DNA from: G963720515 sp963720515
GTDB lineage: Bacteria; Actinomycetota; Thermoleophilia; Gaiellales; Gaiellaceae
Direction of reading: 5' to 3'
Length of the DNA stretch: 64,000 nucleotides
Assembly (NCBI GenBank): GCA_963720515.1
Contig: OY970397.1
Coordinates: 930,001 to 994,000, forward strand
The notes under the pieces are model-generated. The model made no database searches. It was not told the origin of the DNA and worked only from the letters and a program-made list of their open reading frames with translations. A program made the translations under genes and the position numbers. This document shows positions 18,269-27,523 of this stretch, piece by piece (the first letter of the stretch is position 1; each line of letters opens with the position of its first letter).

Positions 18269-18904
18269 CTAGCGCGTGCCGTACAGGCGGTCGCCCGCGT
18301 CGCCGAGGCCTGGGCGGATGTAGCCCCGCTCGTCGAGGCCGTGGTCGACCGCGGCGCAGACGATCCCGACGTCCGGATGCTCCTCCTGCATCCGTGCCAC
18401 GCCCTCGGGCGCGGCGACGAGCACGACGAGCCGCACCCGCTCGGCGCCCGCGTCCTTCACGAGCCGCGCGGCCCGGGCAGTCGAGCCCCCCGTCGCGAGC
18501 ATGGGATCGAGGAGCAGTACCCAGCGGTCGGCGAGCGAGTCGGGGAGCTTCGCGTAGTAGTCCACCGGCTCGAGCGTCGCCTCGTCGCGGTAGAGCCCGA
18601 TGAACCCGACCCGCGCGGCCGGCACGAGCGCGAGCACGCCGTCGAGCATCCCGAGCCCCGCGCGGAGAATCGGGCAGACGGCGACCTTCTTCCCCGAGAG
18701 CCGCGCTACCCGCGCGGCTTCCAAGGGCGTCTCGATCTCCACCTCCTCCGTCGGGAAGTCCTTCGTGGCCTCGTAGGTCAAGAGCAGCGCCAGCTCGCGG
18801 ACGAGCGCGCGCACCTCCTGCGCCGGCGTGTCGCGGTCACGGAGCAGTCCGAGCTTGTGGGCGACGAGCGGATGGTCTACCGCGACGACGCCCGCAGGCG
18901 TCAT
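18269..18904 (-). CDS. upp: Uracil phosphoribosyltransferase
   Basis: Converts uracil and PRPP to UMP (pyrimidine salvage). 211 residues, the normal size. Visible are the N-terminal VVDHPLVAHKLGLLRD pattern, PILRAGLGMLDG, IGLYRDEATLEPVDYY and the PRPP-binding loop LLLDPMLATGGST near residue 130, with the C-terminal DRLYGT uracil-binding end. The ATG overlaps the glyA stop (ATGA). The glyA-upp pair is a common neighbour arrangement upstream of atp operons. Confidence 0.97.
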   Translation of the reverse strand: MTPAGVVAVDHPLVAHKLGLLRDRDTPAQEVRALVRELALLLTYEATKDFPTEEVEIETPLEAARVARLSGKKVAVCPILRAGLGMLDGVLALVPAARVGFIGLYRDEATLEPVDYYAKLPDSLADRWVLLLDPMLATGGSTARAARLVKDAGAERVRLVVLVAAPEGVARMQEEHPDVGIVCAAVDHGLDERGYIRPGLGDAGDRLYGTR

Positions 18905-20196
18905 TCCGTCTCGTAGGCGGTGTAGCCCCGGAAGCCCGGGTAGAGCGGGTGCCGGTCGCAGAGGGCCTCGGCGCGCGAGCGGAGGCCGTCGAGGTCGGGC
19001 TCGGCGACGAGCGCGTCCGTGATGATCGAGCCGACCTCGCGCAGGTCGTCCTCCTGGAAGCCGCGCATGGTGACCGCGGGCGTCCCGACGCGGAGCCCCG
19101 AGGCCACGGTCGGCGGGCGCTCGTCGAAGGGCACGGTGTTCCGGTTCGCCGTGATCCGCACCTCGTCGAGGCGCTCCTCGGCGTCCTTGCCCGTCCACTC
19201 GGTGGCGCGTAGATCCACCTGGAGGAGGTGCGTGTCCGTCCCGCCGGTGAGGAGGTCGAACCCCCCGTCCTGGAGCGCGCCGCCGAGCGCGTCGGCGTTC
19301 GCGCGGATCTGCTCCTGGTAGGCGCGGAACCCGTCGGACGCGGCGACCTTGAAGCACGTCGCCTTCGCCGAGATCACGTGCTCGAGCGGGCCGCCCTGCA
19401 TCCCCGGGAAGACCGCCTTGTCGAGCGCAGCCGCGTGCTCCTCCTTGCAGAGGACGAACCCTCCGCGCGGGCCCGCGAGCGTCTTGTGCGTCGTGGACGA
19501 GACGAAGTCGCAGTGCGGAGTCGGGTTCGGGTGGAGCCCGGCCGCGACGAGCCCCGCGAAGTGCGCCATGTCGCAGAGGAGGAGCGCCCCGACCTCGTCC
19601 GCGATCGCCCGGAACCTGTCCGTCTCGACGGCCCGCGGATACGCCGACGCGCCGCAGACGATCATCTTCGGCCGCGCCTCCTTCGCCACTCGCAGCACCT
19701 CGTCGAAGTCGATGAGGCTCGTCTCGCGGTCGACGCCGTAGGACGCGACCGTGTAGAGGCGGCCAGAGAAGTTGACCTTGTGGCCGTGCGTCAGGTGGCC
19801 GCCGTGGTCGAGCCGCATGGCGAGGATCGTGTCGCCCGGGTCGAGCGTGGCGAAGTAGACGGCCATGTTCGTCTGGGCGCCCGCGTGCGGCTGGACATTC
19901 GCGTGCTCGGCGCCGAAGAGCGCCTTCGCCCGGTCGATCGCGAGCTGCTCGATCTCGTCCACGACCTCGCAGCCGCCGTAGTAGCGCCGGCCCGGGTAGC
20001 CCTCCGCGTACTTGTTCGTGACGACCGAGCCGACCGCCTCGAGCACGGACGGCCAGGTGAAGTTCTCGGACGCGATCAGCTCGATCTGGCCGCGCTGCCG
20101 GTCGGCCTCGCGGCCGATGAGCGCGGCGATGTCCGGGTCGAGCTCGGCGAGGCTGGCTTCACGGAGGCGGGCGAAGGAATCCTGCGCGACGGCCAT
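18901..20196 (-). CDS. glyA: Serine hydroxymethyltransferase
   Basis: PLP enzyme that interconverts serine and glycine while loading one-carbon units on tetrahydrofolate. 431 residues. Motifs: IELIASENFTWPSV near residue 40, NKYAEGYPGRRYYGG, HGGHLTHG, and the PLP-lysine segment STTHKTLAGPRGG near 230. C-terminal GLRVGTPAVTMRGF is the folate-binding region. Full length and undisturbed. It is followed by upp with overlapping codons and preceded by a gap of about 95 bases divergent to a small membrane protein gene. Confidence 0.98.
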   Translation of the reverse strand: MAVAQDSFARLREASLAELDPDIAALIGREADRQRGQIELIASENFTWPSVLEAVGSVVTNKYAEGYPGRRYYGGCEVVDEIEQLAIDRAKALFGAEHANVQPHAGAQTNMAVYFATLDPGDTILAMRLDHGGHLTHGHKVNFSGRLYTVASYGVDRETSLIDFDEVLRVAKEARPKMIVCGASAYPRAVETDRFRAIADEVGALLLCDMAHFAGLVAAGLHPNPTPHCDFVSSTTHKTLAGPRGGFVLCKEEHAAALDKAVFPGMQGGPLEHVISAKATCFKVAASDGFRAYQEQIRANADALGGALQDGGFDLLTGGTDTHLLQVDLRATEWTGKDAEERLDEVRITANRNTVPFDERPPTVASGLRVGTPAVTMRGFQEDDLREVGSIITDALVAEPDLDGLRSRAEALCDRHPLYPGFRGYTAYETE

Positions 20197-20291
20197 GCCC
20201 GGAGCCTAGCGCAGCCCGCGGGTGTCCCTCGATCGAGGGAAATCGGCCGTAACCCGTTAGAGGGACACGGCGTTAGGGGTACGACGCCGCC

Positions 20292-20576
20292 ATGCTGCTT
20301 GCCACCGCCCTTCCACTCGGACTCGTGACGCTCGTAGTCTGCGGTCCGCTCGCGTACGAGTACGTGAGCCTCCGCCGCGATCTCGGCATGGGACGGGGGA
20401 CAGCCGCCGCGGCGATCGTCACGCTCTTTCCGTCGCTCGCCCTCGGCATCGCGCTGGCGCTGCCCCTCTCCGGGCGACCGGTCCTCCAGTGGAGCCTGAC
20501 GGTCGTCGCGACGCTGACCCTGTACTCGGTCGCCGTGGCGGGGCTCAGGGCGCGGCTCGCTCCGCAATCCGCCTGA
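20292..20576 (+). CDS. Small membrane protein, hypothetical
   Basis: 94 residues with about three hydrophobic helices (LLATALPLGLVTLVVCGPLAYEYV, TAAAAIVTLFPSLALGIALAL, WSLTVVATLTLYSVAVAGL). No family recognised. ATG start without a clear Shine-Dalgarno. The last 32 bases overlap the convergent tsaC gene. Divergent from glyA across a short gap holding the 8-base inverted pair GTGTCCCT/AGGGACAC. Confidence 0.6.
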   Translation: MLLATALPLGLVTLVVCGPLAYEYVSLRRDLGMGRGTAAAAIVTLFPSLALGIALALPLSGRPVLQWSLTVVATLTLYSVAVAGLRARLAPQSA

Positions 20577-21138
20577 GCGCTTCGACCGCCGGAACCGCGC
20601 CCTCGCGGAGGATCCTCGGCTCCGCGCCGGTGAGGTCGACGACCGTGGACGGCGTGCCCGGCAGCGGCCCCGCGTCCACGACCGCGGCGCAGGCGTCGCG
20701 AAGCGTCGAGTCGAGCTCCTCCACGCTGCGCGGATCGGGGCCGCCGTGGAGGTTCGCGCTCGTCGCCGCGACGGCGCCGACCTCGGTCAGGATCGCGCGC
20801 GCGGCGGGCGGCAGCTCGGGCACTCGGAGCCCGATCGCGTCCGGCCGGTCGCCCGCAAGCCACGGGAAGCGGTGCGCCGGGTTCGGGAGCACGAGCGTGA
20901 ACGGCCCCGGCAGGAGCGCACGCATCTGCTCCTCGCGTTCGCCGAGCTCCGGAACGAGCTCGAGGATCACGTCGAGTTCGGCGGCGAGCAGCGCGATCGG
21001 CATTCCCTCGGGACGGCCCTTGAGCTCGGCCAGCCGGTGCACGGCGTCCGCACGCGATGCGAGGGCGGCGAGGCCGTAGACCGTGTCGGTCGGAAGTACG
21101 ACCGGCTCCCCAGCGCGCAGGGCTTCGACGGCATCCAT
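20545..21138 (-). CDS. tsaC: L-threonylcarbamoyladenylate synthase (Sua5/YrdC family)
   Basis: Makes threonylcarbamoyl-AMP for the t6A modification of ANN-decoding tRNAs. 197 residues: LPTDTVYGLAALA near residue 16, LKGRPEGMPIALL (normally KxR....P), LLPGPFTLVLP, and GLRVPELPPA followed by ATSANLHGG. This is the short YrdC-type form without the extra Sua5 domain. The gene follows prmC on the same strand after 27 bases, the classic prfA-prmC-sua5 order. Confidence 0.95.
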   Translation of the reverse strand: MDAVEALRAGEPVVLPTDTVYGLAALASRADAVHRLAELKGRPEGMPIALLAAELDVILELVPELGEREEQMRALLPGPFTLVLPNPAHRFPWLAGDRPDAIGLRVPELPPAARAILTEVGAVAATSANLHGGPDPRSVEELDSTLRDACAAVVDAGPLPGTPSTVVDLTGAEPRILREGAVPAVEALRRIAERAAP

Positions 21139-21165
21139 CGGGCGGATTCTCGCCTCAGGCCGAAG

Positions 21166-21993
21166 TCAACGAAGCGCGCCTTCGACGACCCGGTCGCGTC
21201 CGGCCAGGTCGAGCGTGACGCCGACGTCGTCGTATCCGAGCCGCCGGAGATCGCCCGCGACGCGCTCCGCGGAGCCCTCGGCGACCTCGAGCACAAGCCC
21301 GCCACCGTGCCGGAGCACCTCGCGCGCGCCAGCCGCGATCGCCTCGGTGAGGCCCTCGCCGACGAGCGCCACGTGCGGCTCCCAGTCGCGCACCTCCGGC
21401 TGGAGTCCCGGCAGCTCGTCGCCCCGCACGTACGGCGGGTTGGAGACCACGAGGTCGAACGGCCCGCGCAGGCCGTCGAGGAGATGGCCCTGCCGCAGCT
21501 CGACCCGCTCGCCGAGGCCGGTGCGCTCCAGGTTCTCCCGGGCGAGCGAGAGCGCGTCGGCCGAGACGTCGAGCGCCACGACCCGCGCGCCGGGATGCTC
21601 GTCGGCGATGGCTAGCGCAATCGCCCCGGAGCCGGTGCCTACGTCGAGGACGCGCGGTGCGTCGAGCTCATCGATGTGCGCGAGGGCGCGCTCCACGACC
21701 ATCTCGGTCTCGGGCCGTGGGATCAGCGCCCGCCCGTCCACGGTGAGGACGAGCCGGCGGAAGCCCCATTCGCCGAGCACGTACTGGAGCGGCTCGCGCG
21801 CCCCTCGGCGCTCGACGAGCGAACCAAGCCGTGCGCGTTTCGCGTCGTCGAGCTCGCAGCGGATCATCCCGGCGAGCGTCGAGCGGCGGACGCCGAGGAC
21901 ATGGGCGACGAGGAGCTCGGCGTCGGTGCGCGGCTCCGGCACGCCGGCCCGGCCGAGCGCCTGCTCGACCTCGAGGACGGCCTGGCGGCTCAT
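21166..21993 (-). CDS. prmC: Release factor N5-glutamine methyltransferase
   Basis: Methylates the GGQ glutamine of release factors RF1/RF2. 275 residues with the N-terminal helical domain (LLVAHVLGVRRSTL, EPLQYVLGEWGF), the SAM motif VLDVGTGSGAIALAIA near residue 118 and the catalytic VVSNPPYV near 185. Its ATG overlaps the prfA stop (ATGA), as expected because RF1 is its substrate. Confidence 0.97.
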   Translation of the reverse strand: MSRQAVLEVEQALGRAGVPEPRTDAELLVAHVLGVRRSTLAGMIRCELDDAKRARLGSLVERRGAREPLQYVLGEWGFRRLVLTVDGRALIPRPETEMVVERALAHIDELDAPRVLDVGTGSGAIALAIADEHPGARVVALDVSADALSLARENLERTGLGERVELRQGHLLDGLRGPFDLVVSNPPYVRGDELPGLQPEVRDWEPHVALVGEGLTEAIAAGAREVLRHGGGLVLEVAEGSAERVAGDLRRLGYDDVGVTLDLAGRDRVVEGALR

Positions 21994-23046
21994 GCCTCGA
22001 CCGCCGCGGTCTCGAGCGCCCGGCGGCGCTCCTCGGCCGCGAGCCCTTCCGTCAGCTCGTCGAGCTCGCCGTCGAGGACGCGGTCCAGCTGGTGCACGGT
22101 GAGCTTTACGCGGTGGTCCGTGACCCGGTTCTCGGGGAAGTTGTACGTCCGGATCTTCTCCGAGCGCTCGCCGGTGCCGATCTGCGAGCGGCGCTGCGCG
22201 GAGAGCTCGGCCTCCTGGCGGCGCCGCTCCTGCTCGTAGAGGCGCGCGCGAAGGACGCGCATCGCCTTCGTCTTGTTCTGGAGCTGCGACTTCTCGTCCT
22301 GCATCGCGACGACCACGCCGGTCGGGACGTGCGTGATTCGCACGGCCGAGTCGGTCGTGTTCACGCTCTGGCCGCCGGGCCCCGTCGAGCGGTAGACGTC
22401 GATCTTCAGGTCGTTCGGGTCGATCTCGATCTCCACTTCCTCGGCCTCGGGCATGACGGCCACGGTGGCCGTCGAAGTGTGGATCCTGCCCTGCGACTCG
22501 GTCTCGGGTACCCGCTGCACACGATGTGTGCCGCCCTCCCACTTGAACACCGAGTACGCGCCGTCGCCCTTGATCGCGAACGTGATCTCCTTGAAGCCGC
22601 CGACGTCGGAGGGGCTCGAGCTCAGCACCTCGGTCTTCAGGCCGAGACGCTCCGCGTAGCGCGTGAGCATGCGATAGAGCTCGCCTGCCCAGAGCGCCGC
22701 CTCGTCGCCGCCCACACCCTGGCGCACCTCGACGATCACGTCCTTCTGGTCGTTCGGGTCGCGCTCGACGAGCGCGAGCTTCAGCTCCTCCTCGAGCTCG
22801 GCCGTCCGTTGCTCGAGCTCGGGCACCATCTCGCGCAGGTCGCCGTCGGCGCGCGCGTCCTCGAGGTCGGCCGAGCGCCTCCTTCCACGACTGCGCGAGC
22901 TTCCATGGGCCCTCGAGCTCCTTGAGCCGGCGCCCGGCCTCCGCGGCGGTGCGGTGGTCGTTGAAGACGGCAGGGTCGGACATGCGCTCCTGCGCCTCCG
23001 TGTACGAGCGTTCCAGATCCGCGACGAGTCCCTCGATTCCGGCCAT
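21990..23046 (-). CDS. prfA: Peptide chain release factor 1, apparent +1 frameshift near 22871
   Basis: RF1 terminates translation at UAA/UAG. Read across one shift it is about 351 residues. The N-terminal frame runs MAGIEGLVADLERSY to LAQSWKEAL; the other frame resumes at ADLEDARADGD and continues to the end. The anticodon-like PxT motif is VPETES and the catalytic loop is GPGGQSVNTTDSAVR, so this is RF1, not RF2 (which has SPF and is the one known for programmed +1 shifting). Removing one C from the run at 22871-22872 restores the frame. Because the gene is essential, an assembly error is the likeliest reading. Confidence 0.93.
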
Positions 23047-23072
23047 AGCAAAGCCAGGATAGCCCGAGGGCG

Positions 23073-24029
23073 TCAGGCCATTACTTCGACTTTGCGCTCC
23101 TCGGGCGTCATGCGGCCCTCGATGCGGAGGACCTCCTTGAGCGCGCGGATCGAGACCTCGACCTGGTCGAGCGAGGGCTCGCGGGTGGTGAGGCGCTGGA
23201 GCCAGAGGCCCGGCGCGAGCACGGCGCGGAGCACCGGGTTCTCGGCGTGCTTCCCGGCGAAGCGGATGACCTCGTAGGCGAGCCCGGCGATGACGGGCAG
23301 GAGCAGGATCCGCGACGCGATCAGCAAGTACCAGTCGGGCCGCCCGAAGAAGGCGAAGACGAAGATCGCGATCACCATCACGTAGAGGAGGAACGCGGTG
23401 CCGCAGCGCACGTGCAGGAGGCTGTAGCGCTGCACGCGCTCGGGCTCGAGCTCCTCGCCGGCCTCGAACGCGTTGATCGCCTTGTGCTCGGCGGCGTGGT
23501 ACTGGAAGACGCGCTTCAGATCCGGCAGGAGCGAGATCGCGAGCAGGTAGACGATGAAGATGCCGACGCGGATAAGGCCCTCGACGACGACGAACCAGGT
23601 CGTCCCGTCGATCGGGAGGAAGTTCGCGATGATCGCCGGCGAGACCTTGAAGAGGAGAAGCGCGAACCCGATCGCGACCGCGAACGCGAAGAAGAGCTGG
23701 CCCCGCGAGAGCTCGGTCTCGACGTCGCTCTCCTCGCCCTCCTCCTGGGCCGCGTAGTTCGCGGAGATCGCGAGCGCCCGGAAGCCGATCGTGAGGCTCT
23801 CCCCGAGCGCGACGACGCCGCGGATGATCGGGAGCCGCGCCCAGCGGTGGCGCGCGAGGAGCGAGGCGATCGGCCTGTTCACCTCGGCAATCAGGCCGTC
23901 CGGCTTGCGGACGGCAACCGACCACGCGGAGGGACCGCGCATCATCACGCCCTCGAGGACGGCCTGGCCGCCGATCGGGGCCGCGGACGCGAGCGGAAGC
24001 ACACGAAGGATGCGGCGAAGGGCGCTCAT
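23073..24029 (-). CDS. DUF1385 membrane protein (YqhQ-like)
   Basis: 318 residues. N-terminal PIGGQAVLEGVMMRGP is the DUF1385 signature; four to five membrane helices follow, and FQYHAAEHKAINAFEAGEEL is the second conserved block (His/Glu/Lys, possibly a metal or catalytic site). Biochemical role of DUF1385/YqhQ is unknown. It sits between rpmE and prfA, an order conserved in Firmicutes and Actinobacteria, which is strong support for orthology rather than function. Confidence 0.93.
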   Translation of the reverse strand: MSALRRILRVLPLASAAPIGGQAVLEGVMMRGPSAWSVAVRKPDGLIAEVNRPIASLLARHRWARLPIIRGVVALGESLTIGFRALAISANYAAQEEGEESDVETELSRGQLFFAFAVAIGFALLLFKVSPAIIANFLPIDGTTWFVVVEGLIRVGIFIVYLLAISLLPDLKRVFQYHAAEHKAINAFEAGEELEPERVQRYSLLHVRCGTAFLLYVMVIAIFVFAFFGRPDWYLLIASRILLLPVIAGLAYEVIRFAGKHAENPVLRAVLAPGLWLQRLTTREPSLDQVEVSIRALKEVLRIEGRMTPEERKVEVMA

Positions 24030-24088
24030 CGAACTCCTTATCGGACGCTCCGGCTCAACGGCTTAGCTTCCGTGCGCCGAGGCGCCGG

Positions 24089-24301
24089 TTAGCTCTTCGC
24101 CTGCGCGCGCTCGAGGCGGCGCTGGAACCGCTCGACGCGGCCGCCGGTGTCCATGAGCTTCTGCTTGCCGGTGTAGAACGGATGGCACTCGGAGCAGATC
24201 TCGACGTGCAGCTCGGGCTTGGTCGAGCGCGTCTGGAACGTGTTCCCGCAGGAGCACGTGACCGTGGCGACGACGTAGTCCGGATGAATGTCAGCCTTCA
24301 T
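24089..24301 (-). CDS. rpmE: 50S ribosomal protein L31, zinc-binding form
   Basis: 70 residues. Four cysteines in the zinc-ribbon pattern (CSC near 16-18 and CSEC near 37-40), followed by HPFYTGKQKLMDTGGRVERFQRR, the universal L31 block. This is the C+ paralogue; the zinc-free C- form is not seen here. Starts with MKADIHPDY. Its first codons overlap the stop of the threonine dehydratase gene by 11 bases. Confidence 0.97.
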   Translation of the reverse strand: MKADIHPDYVVATVTCSCGNTFQTRSTKPELHVEICSECHPFYTGKQKLMDTGGRVERFQRRLERAQAKS

Positions 24302-25272
24302 GTCGATCGAGGATATCAGCCGCGGTTTTCGCCGCGACGTTGCCGCCCGAGACGACCACGACCACCTCCTGGCCCTCGAGGCCGGGCACCTTCTTGGCCA
24401 GGAGCGCGGCGGTCGCCGCCGCGCCGGCGGGCTCGACGGCGAGCTTCGCACGCTCGTAGAGGAAGCGGAAGCCGTCCTCGATCTCGGCCTCCGTGACGGT
24501 GACGGCGTCGTACACGAGGTCGCGGCAGACCGCGAGGCAGACGTCGCCCGCGTACGGCGCGTTCAGGCCGTCCGCGATCGACACCGGGGTGATCTGCACG
24601 CGATGGCCGGCCTCGAGCGCGAGCTTCATCGCGGCCGAGGTCTCCGGCTCGACGGCGACGATCCGCACGTCCGGGCGCTGCGACTTCGCGCCGAGCGCGA
24701 CGCCGGAGATGAGCCCGCCGCCGCCGACCGGGACGACGATCGTCCGCACATCGGGCACGTCCTCGACGATCTCTAGCCCGAGCGACGCGTGCCCGGCGAT
24801 GACGGTCGCGTCGTCGAACGGGTGCACGACCGTGCGGCCGGTCGCCTCGCGGAGCTCGTGGAAGCGCTCGAACGCCTCCTCGAAGCCGTCCGCCTCGAGG
24901 TCGACCGCCGCGCCGTAGCCCCGCGTGGCCGCGATCTTCGCCGGGCTCGCGATCGAGGCCATGACGACGAGCGCGTCGATCCCCTCGGCGGCCGCGCCCC
25001 AGGCGACCGCCGCCGCCGCGTTCCCCGCGGAGATCGTGATCACCCCGCGCGCCTTCTCCTCGGCGTCGAGCGAGGCGATCTTCGCCAGGAGCCCGCGCGG
25101 CTTGAAGGAGCCCGTGCGCTGGAAGAGCTCGGCCTTCAGGTGCGCCCGCCCGCCGATCCGCTCGCCGAGCGTTCGCGACGTGAGCATCGGGCGTGCGGTG
25201 GAGCCGGTTCCCGACGAGCGCCGTGGCCCGCCGGACGTCGTCGAAGGTCGGCGGCGTGGCCGTGGCGGCCAT
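24291..25272 (-). CDS. Threonine ammonia-lyase (catabolic/biosynthetic type II fold), apparent +1 frameshift near 25188
   Basis: PLP enzyme deaminating threonine (or serine) to a 2-oxo acid. Read across the shift it is about 326 residues without a C-terminal ACT regulatory domain, so it resembles the short TdcB-like form. The first frame gives MAATATPPTFDDVRRATALVGNRLHRTP; the second begins MLTSRTLGERIGG. One extra C in ACGCCCGATG at 25186-25192 explains the break. PLP lysine is in GSFKPRG; ISAGNAAAAVAW and the glycine loop VPVGGGGLISGVA are intact. It is coupled to the lipoprotein gene upstream by ATGA. Isoleucine synthesis or threonine breakdown cannot be distinguished. Confidence 0.85.
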
Positions 25273-25811
25273 CAGGAGCCCCGCGCGATGGCCTCGGCGA
25301 TGCCGGTCGCGAGCGGGAGATCCTTCTTCGGATGGCCCTCCGCGCCCGTGCGCACGGCGACGAGGTAGCCCTTGTCGCCCGTGGTGAAGCCGACCGTCGT
25401 GCCCTTCGCGTTGGCCTTGCCGATCCCGACGGTCCCCGGGAAGGAGACACCGTCGGCAAAGACGCTCGACTGGACCGGCCCGGTCATGTTCAGCTGATCC
25501 TTGTAGTCCGTCTGGAGGTTCGCGGCCGGGAAGACCGAGACCAGCAGCGTCGCCTCCGAGTCCTCCCACGTGCACGTGGCGAAGCCGCCCGTCAGGTTGT
25601 TCACGTCCACCTCCGGCCGCGTGCCGGTGAAGACCGTCGCGACCGCGGAGTCGGGGACGACCTTGCAGGGGTCGCCGGACGTGGCCGGGCCGGTGTCGGT
25701 GCTGCCCGTGGGGAGCGGCGAGGCCGCGGACTCGGGGCCGGAGGTCGAGTCGTCCGAGCATCCGGCCGCGGCGAGGGCGAGCGCGGCCGCTGCGATCGCG
25801 AGACGCCACAT
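25272..25811 (-). CDS. Secreted lipoprotein, DUF3558-like
   Basis: 179 residues. Signal peptide MWRLAIAAAALALAAAGCSDD with a lipobox (AAGC), so the mature protein is lipid-anchored at Cys17. A Ser/Thr/Pro/Gly linker precedes a domain with CKVVPDSAVATVF and FATCTWED, two cysteines likely forming a disulfide, and TGDKGYLVAVRTGAEG near the end. The layout resembles actinobacterial DUF3558 lipoproteins of unknown role. Translationally coupled with the downstream dehydratase; the pairing gives no functional clue. Confidence 0.75.
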   Translation of the reverse strand: MWRLAIAAAALALAAAGCSDDSTSGPESAASPLPTGSTDTGPATSGDPCKVVPDSAVATVFTGTRPEVDVNNLTGGFATCTWEDSEATLLVSVFPAANLQTDYKDQLNMTGPVQSSVFADGVSFPGTVGIGKANAKGTTVGFTTGDKGYLVAVRTGAEGHPKKDLPLATGIAEAIARGS

Positions 25812-25820
25812 TCGCCGAGC

Positions 25821-27515
25821 CTACATCACGGTGTATTCGGGCCCGGAGCCGCCCTCGGGCGGCGTCAGACGCCCGCCTTTGGCGGTGATCGCGCCGCACT
25901 GGACGCAGTTCGACGGCGTGAGCTCGACCATGACCGTGCCGTCGTCCGACTCCCCGGCGATCTCGTACACGTGGGCCGGGCACATCCACATCCACGCCTC
26001 CGCGACCTCGCGCGGCACGGTCCGCTGGACCCGGATGTGATTCGGCGCGTCGTCGCGCGTCTTGTTCCCGGAGAGGTAGACGCTCGAGAGCTTGTCGAAG
26101 ACCACTTTCCCGTCGGGCGCCGGGTAGCGCGCGGCGAGACGGCCGTCCGCGACCTCCACGTCGGCGTCGTGCTCGAGCTTCAGGTCGCGCAGCGGAAGCT
26201 TGCCGAAGGAGATCACCGCGGCGCCCGCGATGAGGGAGCCGGTGAAGAAGCCGTGCTTGAACGCGGGCCGGAGGTTGCGGACGCGCTTGAGGTCCTTCCA
26301 GACCCAGTCGTTCTTGATCGCCTCGTCGTAGCCGGCGAGCGCGTCGGGCGCCCAGGCGGTGCGGCCCGGGCCAACGGCGTCCACGGCGGTCTCCGCGGCG
26401 AGCATCCCTGAGCGCATCGCGTAGTGGATTCCCTTGAGCGCGGGCACGTTCACGAAGCCGGCGCCGTCGCCGACGATCATGCCGCCCGGGAAGTGCAGCC
26501 GGTCGGGCAGCGCGAGGAACCCGCCCTCGGGGATCGTCTTCGCGCCCCAGGCGACCCGCGTGCCTCCGTCGAGGATCCCGCGCACCTTCGGATGCGTCTT
26601 CAGCTCCTGGAGCAGGTCGTGGACGGAGAGCGTCGCGTCGGTCGCGTCGAGCCCGACGACCATGCCGAGTGCCACGCGCTCCGGGCCCATCGGGTAGATG
26701 AAGCTGCCGCCGAACTCGCGGCGCGACTTCTTGCCGGAGAGCGGCCAGCCCAGCGTGTGGATCACGCGGTCGAGCGGCTTGGGGACGTCCCAGACCTCCT
26801 TCACGCCGAGCGCCCAGACCTGCGGCTTCGAGGCGAGCCCGAAGCGGTCGAGCGCGACGCCGGTGAGGTGGCCCTGGGTTCCCTCGGCGAGGATCGTGAC
26901 GCGCGCCCGGAGATCCGAGCCCGGCTCGAAGTTCGCGAGCTCCTCGCCGTCCTTGCCGCGCCCCTTGTCGCCGGTGCGGACGCCGACGACGCGGCCGCCC
27001 GTGACGAGCAGCTTCGTGGCCGCGGTCTCGGGGATGACCGTCACGCCGAGCTCCTCCGCGCGCTCGGTGAGCCAGCGCGCGATCTCGTCCACGGACGCGA
27101 CGTAGTTCCCGTGGTTCCACATGGGCGGCGGCGCCGGGAGGCGGTACGAGCCGCCTTTCGTGAGGAAGTAGACGCCCTCGTGCTCCACCGGGTGGATGAA
27201 CGGCAGGTCGACGGTCGCGATGCCGGGGAAGAGCTGGCGGAACCCGCGCGGGTTCACGACCGCGCCTGAGACGAGGTGCGCGCCCGGGGCCTTGCCCTTC
27301 TCGATCACGGCGATCGGCGCGTCCCCCATGCGCTCGGCGAGCTCAGGGCGCTCCTCGAGGAGCTGGGCCGCGCGGATCGCGGCGGAGAGCCCGGCGGGCC
27401 CGGCGCCGACGATCAGGATCCCGACGTCGATCCGCTCGTCCGACGGGTCGGTCGGCTCCGCCGTGAACTCGCCCGAGTCGAACGGCGGGGGGAAGTCCGC
27501 GGGTCTCGCGCTCAT
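25821..27515 (-). CDS. Electron-transfer flavoprotein:quinone oxidoreductase (variant Fe-S site)
   Basis: Passes electrons from reduced ETF to membrane quinone. 564 residues: FAD motif ILIVGAGPAGLSAAIRAAQ near residue 35, HLVSGAVVNPRG, GYLT-type second FAD region VGDGAGFVNVPALKGIHYA, and a C-terminal ferredoxin-like segment MCPAHVYE then SNCVQCGAITAKGGRLTPPEGGSG. Well-studied ETF-QO enzymes bind 4Fe-4S with four Cys (one in CPAxVYE, three in CxxCxxC); here the third of the latter is Ile, leaving three. The cofactor may have an altered ligand or cluster type. It is followed directly by etfA and etfB, its electron donors. Confidence 0.92.
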   Translation of the reverse strand: MSARPADFPPPFDSGEFTAEPTDPSDERIDVGILIVGAGPAGLSAAIRAAQLLEERPELAERMGDAPIAVIEKGKAPGAHLVSGAVVNPRGFRQLFPGIATVDLPFIHPVEHEGVYFLTKGGSYRLPAPPPMWNHGNYVASVDEIARWLTERAEELGVTVIPETAATKLLVTGGRVVGVRTGDKGRGKDGEELANFEPGSDLRARVTILAEGTQGHLTGVALDRFGLASKPQVWALGVKEVWDVPKPLDRVIHTLGWPLSGKKSRREFGGSFIYPMGPERVALGMVVGLDATDATLSVHDLLQELKTHPKVRGILDGGTRVAWGAKTIPEGGFLALPDRLHFPGGMIVGDGAGFVNVPALKGIHYAMRSGMLAAETAVDAVGPGRTAWAPDALAGYDEAIKNDWVWKDLKRVRNLRPAFKHGFFTGSLIAGAAVISFGKLPLRDLKLEHDADVEVADGRLAARYPAPDGKVVFDKLSSVYLSGNKTRDDAPNHIRVQRTVPREVAEAWMWMCPAHVYEIAGESDDGTVMVELTPSNCVQCGAITAKGGRLTPPEGGSGPEYTVM

Positions 27516-27523
27516 CGCCCCGA

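Noticed and set aside
18901..20328. 366-codon plus-strand frame opposite glyA
   Set aside because: glyA is intact with its PLP motif; the opposite frame has no recognisable domain.
21990..23046. Programmed +1 frameshift in a release factor gene
   Set aside because: The known programmed case is RF2 (prfB) with an in-frame UGA and an internal SD. This is RF1 (PxT motif), the break has no such signals, and similar breaks affect unrelated genes.
23240..24020. Acid/Arg-rich plus-strand frame at 23247-24092
   Set aside because: Antisense to the DUF1385 gene, whose membrane helices and conserved motifs are clear.
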